Source: Actinomycetota bacterium
GTDB lineage: Bacteria > Actinomycetota > Humimicrobiia > Humimicrobiales > Humimicrobiaceae
Direction: 5' to 3'
DNA: 7,444 nucleotides
NCBI GenBank assembly: GCA_004376325.1
Contig: SOKC01000018.1
Location: 1-7,444, forward strand
Position numbers and translations under genes: made by a program. Positions 6,222-7,444 of this stretch are shown piece after piece; positions within the stretch are counted from its first letter, which is position 1, and every line of letters begins with the position of its first letter. The notes below the pieces were generated by a model that did not search any database, was not told where the DNA came from, and was given only the letters and a program-made list of their open reading frames with translations.

Positions 6222-6250
6222 TGGTCTATTTAAAACTCCTAAATAGACCA
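6222..6250 (-). promoter_or_regulatory. rho leader hairpin 2 with GGAG in the loop
   Basis: TGGTCTATTTA (6222-6232) and TAAATAGACCA (6240-6250) are perfect reverse complements: an 11-bp stem with a 7-base loop. In the minus-strand RNA the loop reads GGAGUUU, a Shine-Dalgarno-like sequence displayed in a loop about 85 nt before the rho start codon. The bases after the stem are A-rich, not U-rich, so this is not an intrinsic terminator. A role in rho autoregulation or protein binding is inference. Confidence 0.5.
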
Positions 6251-6284
6251 AATAACAATGGATTATGTTTAAAAATTGTTATTT
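6250..6284 (-). promoter_or_regulatory. rho leader hairpin 1 (AT-rich)
   Basis: AATAACAAT (6251-6259) is matched by its exact reverse complement ATTGTTATT (6275-6283), with one more A-T pair at 6250/6284, giving a 10-bp stem with a 15-base loop. It directly adjoins the second leader hairpin at 6222-6250, sharing one base. No U-tract follows, so it is not a terminator by itself. Confidence 0.45.
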
Positions 6285-6430
6285 TGAAGTTTCTGGAATT
6301 AATTGTTAATCTCTTATAACTTTTAAATATATCTTAAAAAGGATTTTAACTATTTGCTTAGGCTAATAGACTGCTTTAAAAAAATATATATATGCTTATA
6401 AACCAATATTTTTAGAAATTTAAGACATGA

Positions 6431-6490
6431 TTATTTTGAAGAAACCCCTATTACAAATGCCATTATTAATACAAAATGAAATTTTCTCAT
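6431..6490 (-). other. 19-codon open frame resembling a signal peptide (doubtful)
   Basis: ATG at 6490 to TAA at 6431 encodes MRKFHFVLIMAFVIGVSSK: a basic start followed by a hydrophobic core, like the first part of a secretory signal peptide. There is no Shine-Dalgarno sequence in front, and the ATG lies only 3 bases past the candidate rho -10 box, so a transcript from that promoter would start after it. It may be a relic of a lost exported-protein gene or chance in AT-rich DNA. Confidence 0.15.
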
Positions 6491-6492
6491 AT

Positions 6493-6521
6493 AATATATA
6501 GACTAATTAAAAAAAAATCAA
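6493..6521 (-). promoter_or_regulatory. Candidate sigma-A promoter for rho
   Basis: Minus strand: TTGATT (-35, 6521-6516), a 17-base T-rich spacer, then TATATT (-10, 6498-6493). Four of six and five of six bases match the consensus, with ideal spacing, and the site lies between the TrpB2 terminator and rho. Predicted transcription start is near 6486, giving a leader of about 335 nt before the rho ATG. The region is AT-rich, so chance matches are possible. Confidence 0.5.
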
Positions 6522-6600
6522 GTAGAAATTTTTCACCTGCGAAATTTTTAGTATTAAAGTCAGCCCAATTTTGCTAACCAAAAGTATTATTTTTGAAAAA

Positions 6601-6644
6601 TATTTTTTAAAGAAGAGGAGGGATTTTAAAATTAAAATCCCTCC
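6601..6644 (-). terminator. Intrinsic terminator after the TrpB2 gene
   Basis: Positions 6617-6644 form a near-perfect palindrome: GGAGGGATTTTA pairs with TAAAATCCCTCC over 12 bp with a 4-base loop. In the minus direction the GC-rich foot of the stem is followed by TCTTCTTTAAAAAATA, a moderately U-rich tail. It starts 22 bases after the TrpB2 stop codon. The plus-strand direction has a run of A after the stem, so this is mainly a minus-strand terminator. Confidence 0.8.
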
Positions 6645-6665
6645 AAAAATAGAATGCGGGCTTTA

Positions 6666-7444
6666 CTAAACTTTTGGTAGCTTACTTAAAGCTTCATCTA
6701 TCTTTTCTTTAGGATACTCGTAATCTTTTAGTTTACCTGAAAGATATGCATCATAAGCAGCCATGTCAACATGCCCGTGTCCACTATGAGCTATAAGGAT
6801 AGTTTTTGCTTCTCCCGACTCCTTACACTTTAAAGCTTCATCAATGGCTACCTTGATACAATGATTTGTCTCCGGAGCACTGATAATACCTTCAGCTCGA
6901 GCAAAGGTTACTCCTGCCTTAAAAGTAGCAATCTGATGTTCAGCCCTTGCTTCAACAAGACCGAGTTCACCAAGGTGACAGATGATAGGTGCCATTCCAT
7001 GATAACGAAGGCCGCCAGCGTGAATTGGAGGCGGGATAAAATCATGTCCCAGGGTATACATCTTAATGATTGGTGCAAGTTTTGCCGTATCACCATAATC
7101 ATATGTATAAGGTCCCCTGGTCATGCTTGGAGCCGCTGTTGGTTCTACATTGATTATGCGCAAGTCCGGTTTTGTCCCATTGATTTTATCTCTGATAAAA
7201 GGCAGAAAAAGTCCTGCAAAGTTTGAACCGCCACCGACACAGCCAACAATAATGTCCGGATAAGCATCCGCCTTCTCCATCAGCTTTTTCGCTTCCAATC
7301 CATTTACCGTCTGATGCAAAAGAACATGATTAAGCACACTACCAATGGAATAATGAGTATCATCACGAGAAACAGCATCCTCTACAGCCTCGCTAATAGC
7401 CAATCCCAGACTTCCAGGGCAGTCGGGGTCTTTTTCAAGTACGC
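6666..7444 (-). CDS. TrpB-like (TrpB2) tryptophan synthase beta chain, 5' part outside window
   Basis: PLP-dependent beta subunit that condenses indole with L-serine to give tryptophan; TrpB2 forms often act without a TrpA partner. The frame is open to the window edge, so this is the C-terminal 258 residues of a protein usually near 450. No start is visible: the TTG at 7403 lies inside the conserved stretch DPDCPGSLGLAISEAVEDAV and is not a start. The phosphate-binding loop CVGGGSNFAG and the segment PPPIHAGGLRYHGMAP are typical of TrpB2 rather than TrpB1. Later motifs are ARAEGIISAPETNHC and the glycine-rich ILIAHSGHGHVD near the C-terminus. The PLP-binding lysine lies upstream of the window. 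It ends in TAG and is followed within 25 bases by a terminator, so it is transcribed separately from rho. No trpA follows, which suits a stand-alone or salvage role (inference). Confidence 0.9.
   Translation of the reverse strand, partial: VLEKDPDCPGSLGLAISEAVEDAVSRDDTHYSIGSVLNHVLLHQTVNGLEAKKLMEKADAYPDIIVGCVGGGSNFAGLFLPFIRDKINGTKPDLRIINVEPTAAPSMTRGPYTYDYGDTAKLAPIIKMYTLGHDFIPPPIHAGGLRYHGMAPIICHLGELGLVEARAEHQIATFKAGVTFARAEGIISAPETNHCIKVAIDEALKCKESGEAKTILIAHSGHGHVDMAAYDAYLSGKLKDYEYPKEKIDEALSKLPKV

Noticed and set aside
6861..7226. Plus-strand open frame of 121 codons opposite the TrpB2 gene
   Set aside because: Antisense to strongly conserved TrpB2 motifs, no recognisable domain, no ribosome binding site.
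7401..7403. TTG at 7403 as the start of the TrpB2 gene
   Set aside because: Conserved TrpB2 residues (DPDCPGSLG) continue upstream in frame to the window edge.
1..7444. CRISPR arrays, tRNA or rRNA genes
   Set aside because: No regularly spaced repeats of suitable length and no cloverleaf or rRNA signature was seen on either strand.

Overview
The window is AT-rich bacterial chromosome with every recognisable gene on the minus strand. Reading in the direction of transcription (high to low coordinates) the order is: the 3' part of a TrpB2-type tryptophan synthase beta chain, then rho, then a tight five-gene operon rpmE-thyX-DUF1385(yqhQ-like)-prfA-prmC. The synteny rho-rpmE-X-prfA-prmC is the one known from Bacillus and other Gram-positive bacteria. 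ThyX, a DUF1385 membrane protein and TrpB2 point to an anaerobic or deep-branching lineage: Clostridia-like, or a candidate phylum such as Atribacterota. The sequence alone does not settle which. All protein calls apart from DUF1385 are standard housekeeping functions with intact motifs.

Layout. 7444-6666: TrpB2 C-terminal 258 residues, closed by a strong hairpin terminator (6617-6644). 6600-6152: a 450-base region with a good sigma-A-type promoter (6493-6521) and a leader of about 335 nt for rho, containing two consecutive perfect inverted repeats, one of which shows GGAG in its loop. 6151-4700: rho. 4699-4173: a 527-base gap holding AT-rich sequence, a 12-bp tandem repeat, a GC-rich hairpin, a candidate promoter for the rpmE operon, and the most interesting object in the window: a short relic of an IS200/IS605-family tnpB gene (its last codons, with the INACG signature) followed by a right-end-type hairpin, in the same orientation as rpmE. 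4172-377: rpmE, thyX, DUF1385, prfA, prmC, separated by 14 nt, -8 nt, 2 nt and 5 nt, so almost certainly one transcript. 376-1: no gene; repeats that resemble an insertion-sequence end.

How the genes fit together. Rho terminates transcription. L31 is a zinc-binding ribosomal protein. RF1 (PrfA) releases peptides at UAA/UAG, and PrmC methylates the glutamine of its GGQ motif. ThyX makes dTMP, and occupies the place where Bacillus subtilis carries thymidine kinase (tdk), another dTMP-producing enzyme. The DUF1385 protein is a conserved multi-pass membrane protein of unknown function. The candidate novelty is the retained tnpB tail plus right-end hairpin in the rpmE leader: in intact elements this is the part of the transposon that encodes the guide RNA (omega RNA) scaffold. 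It may simply be a decaying transposon remnant.
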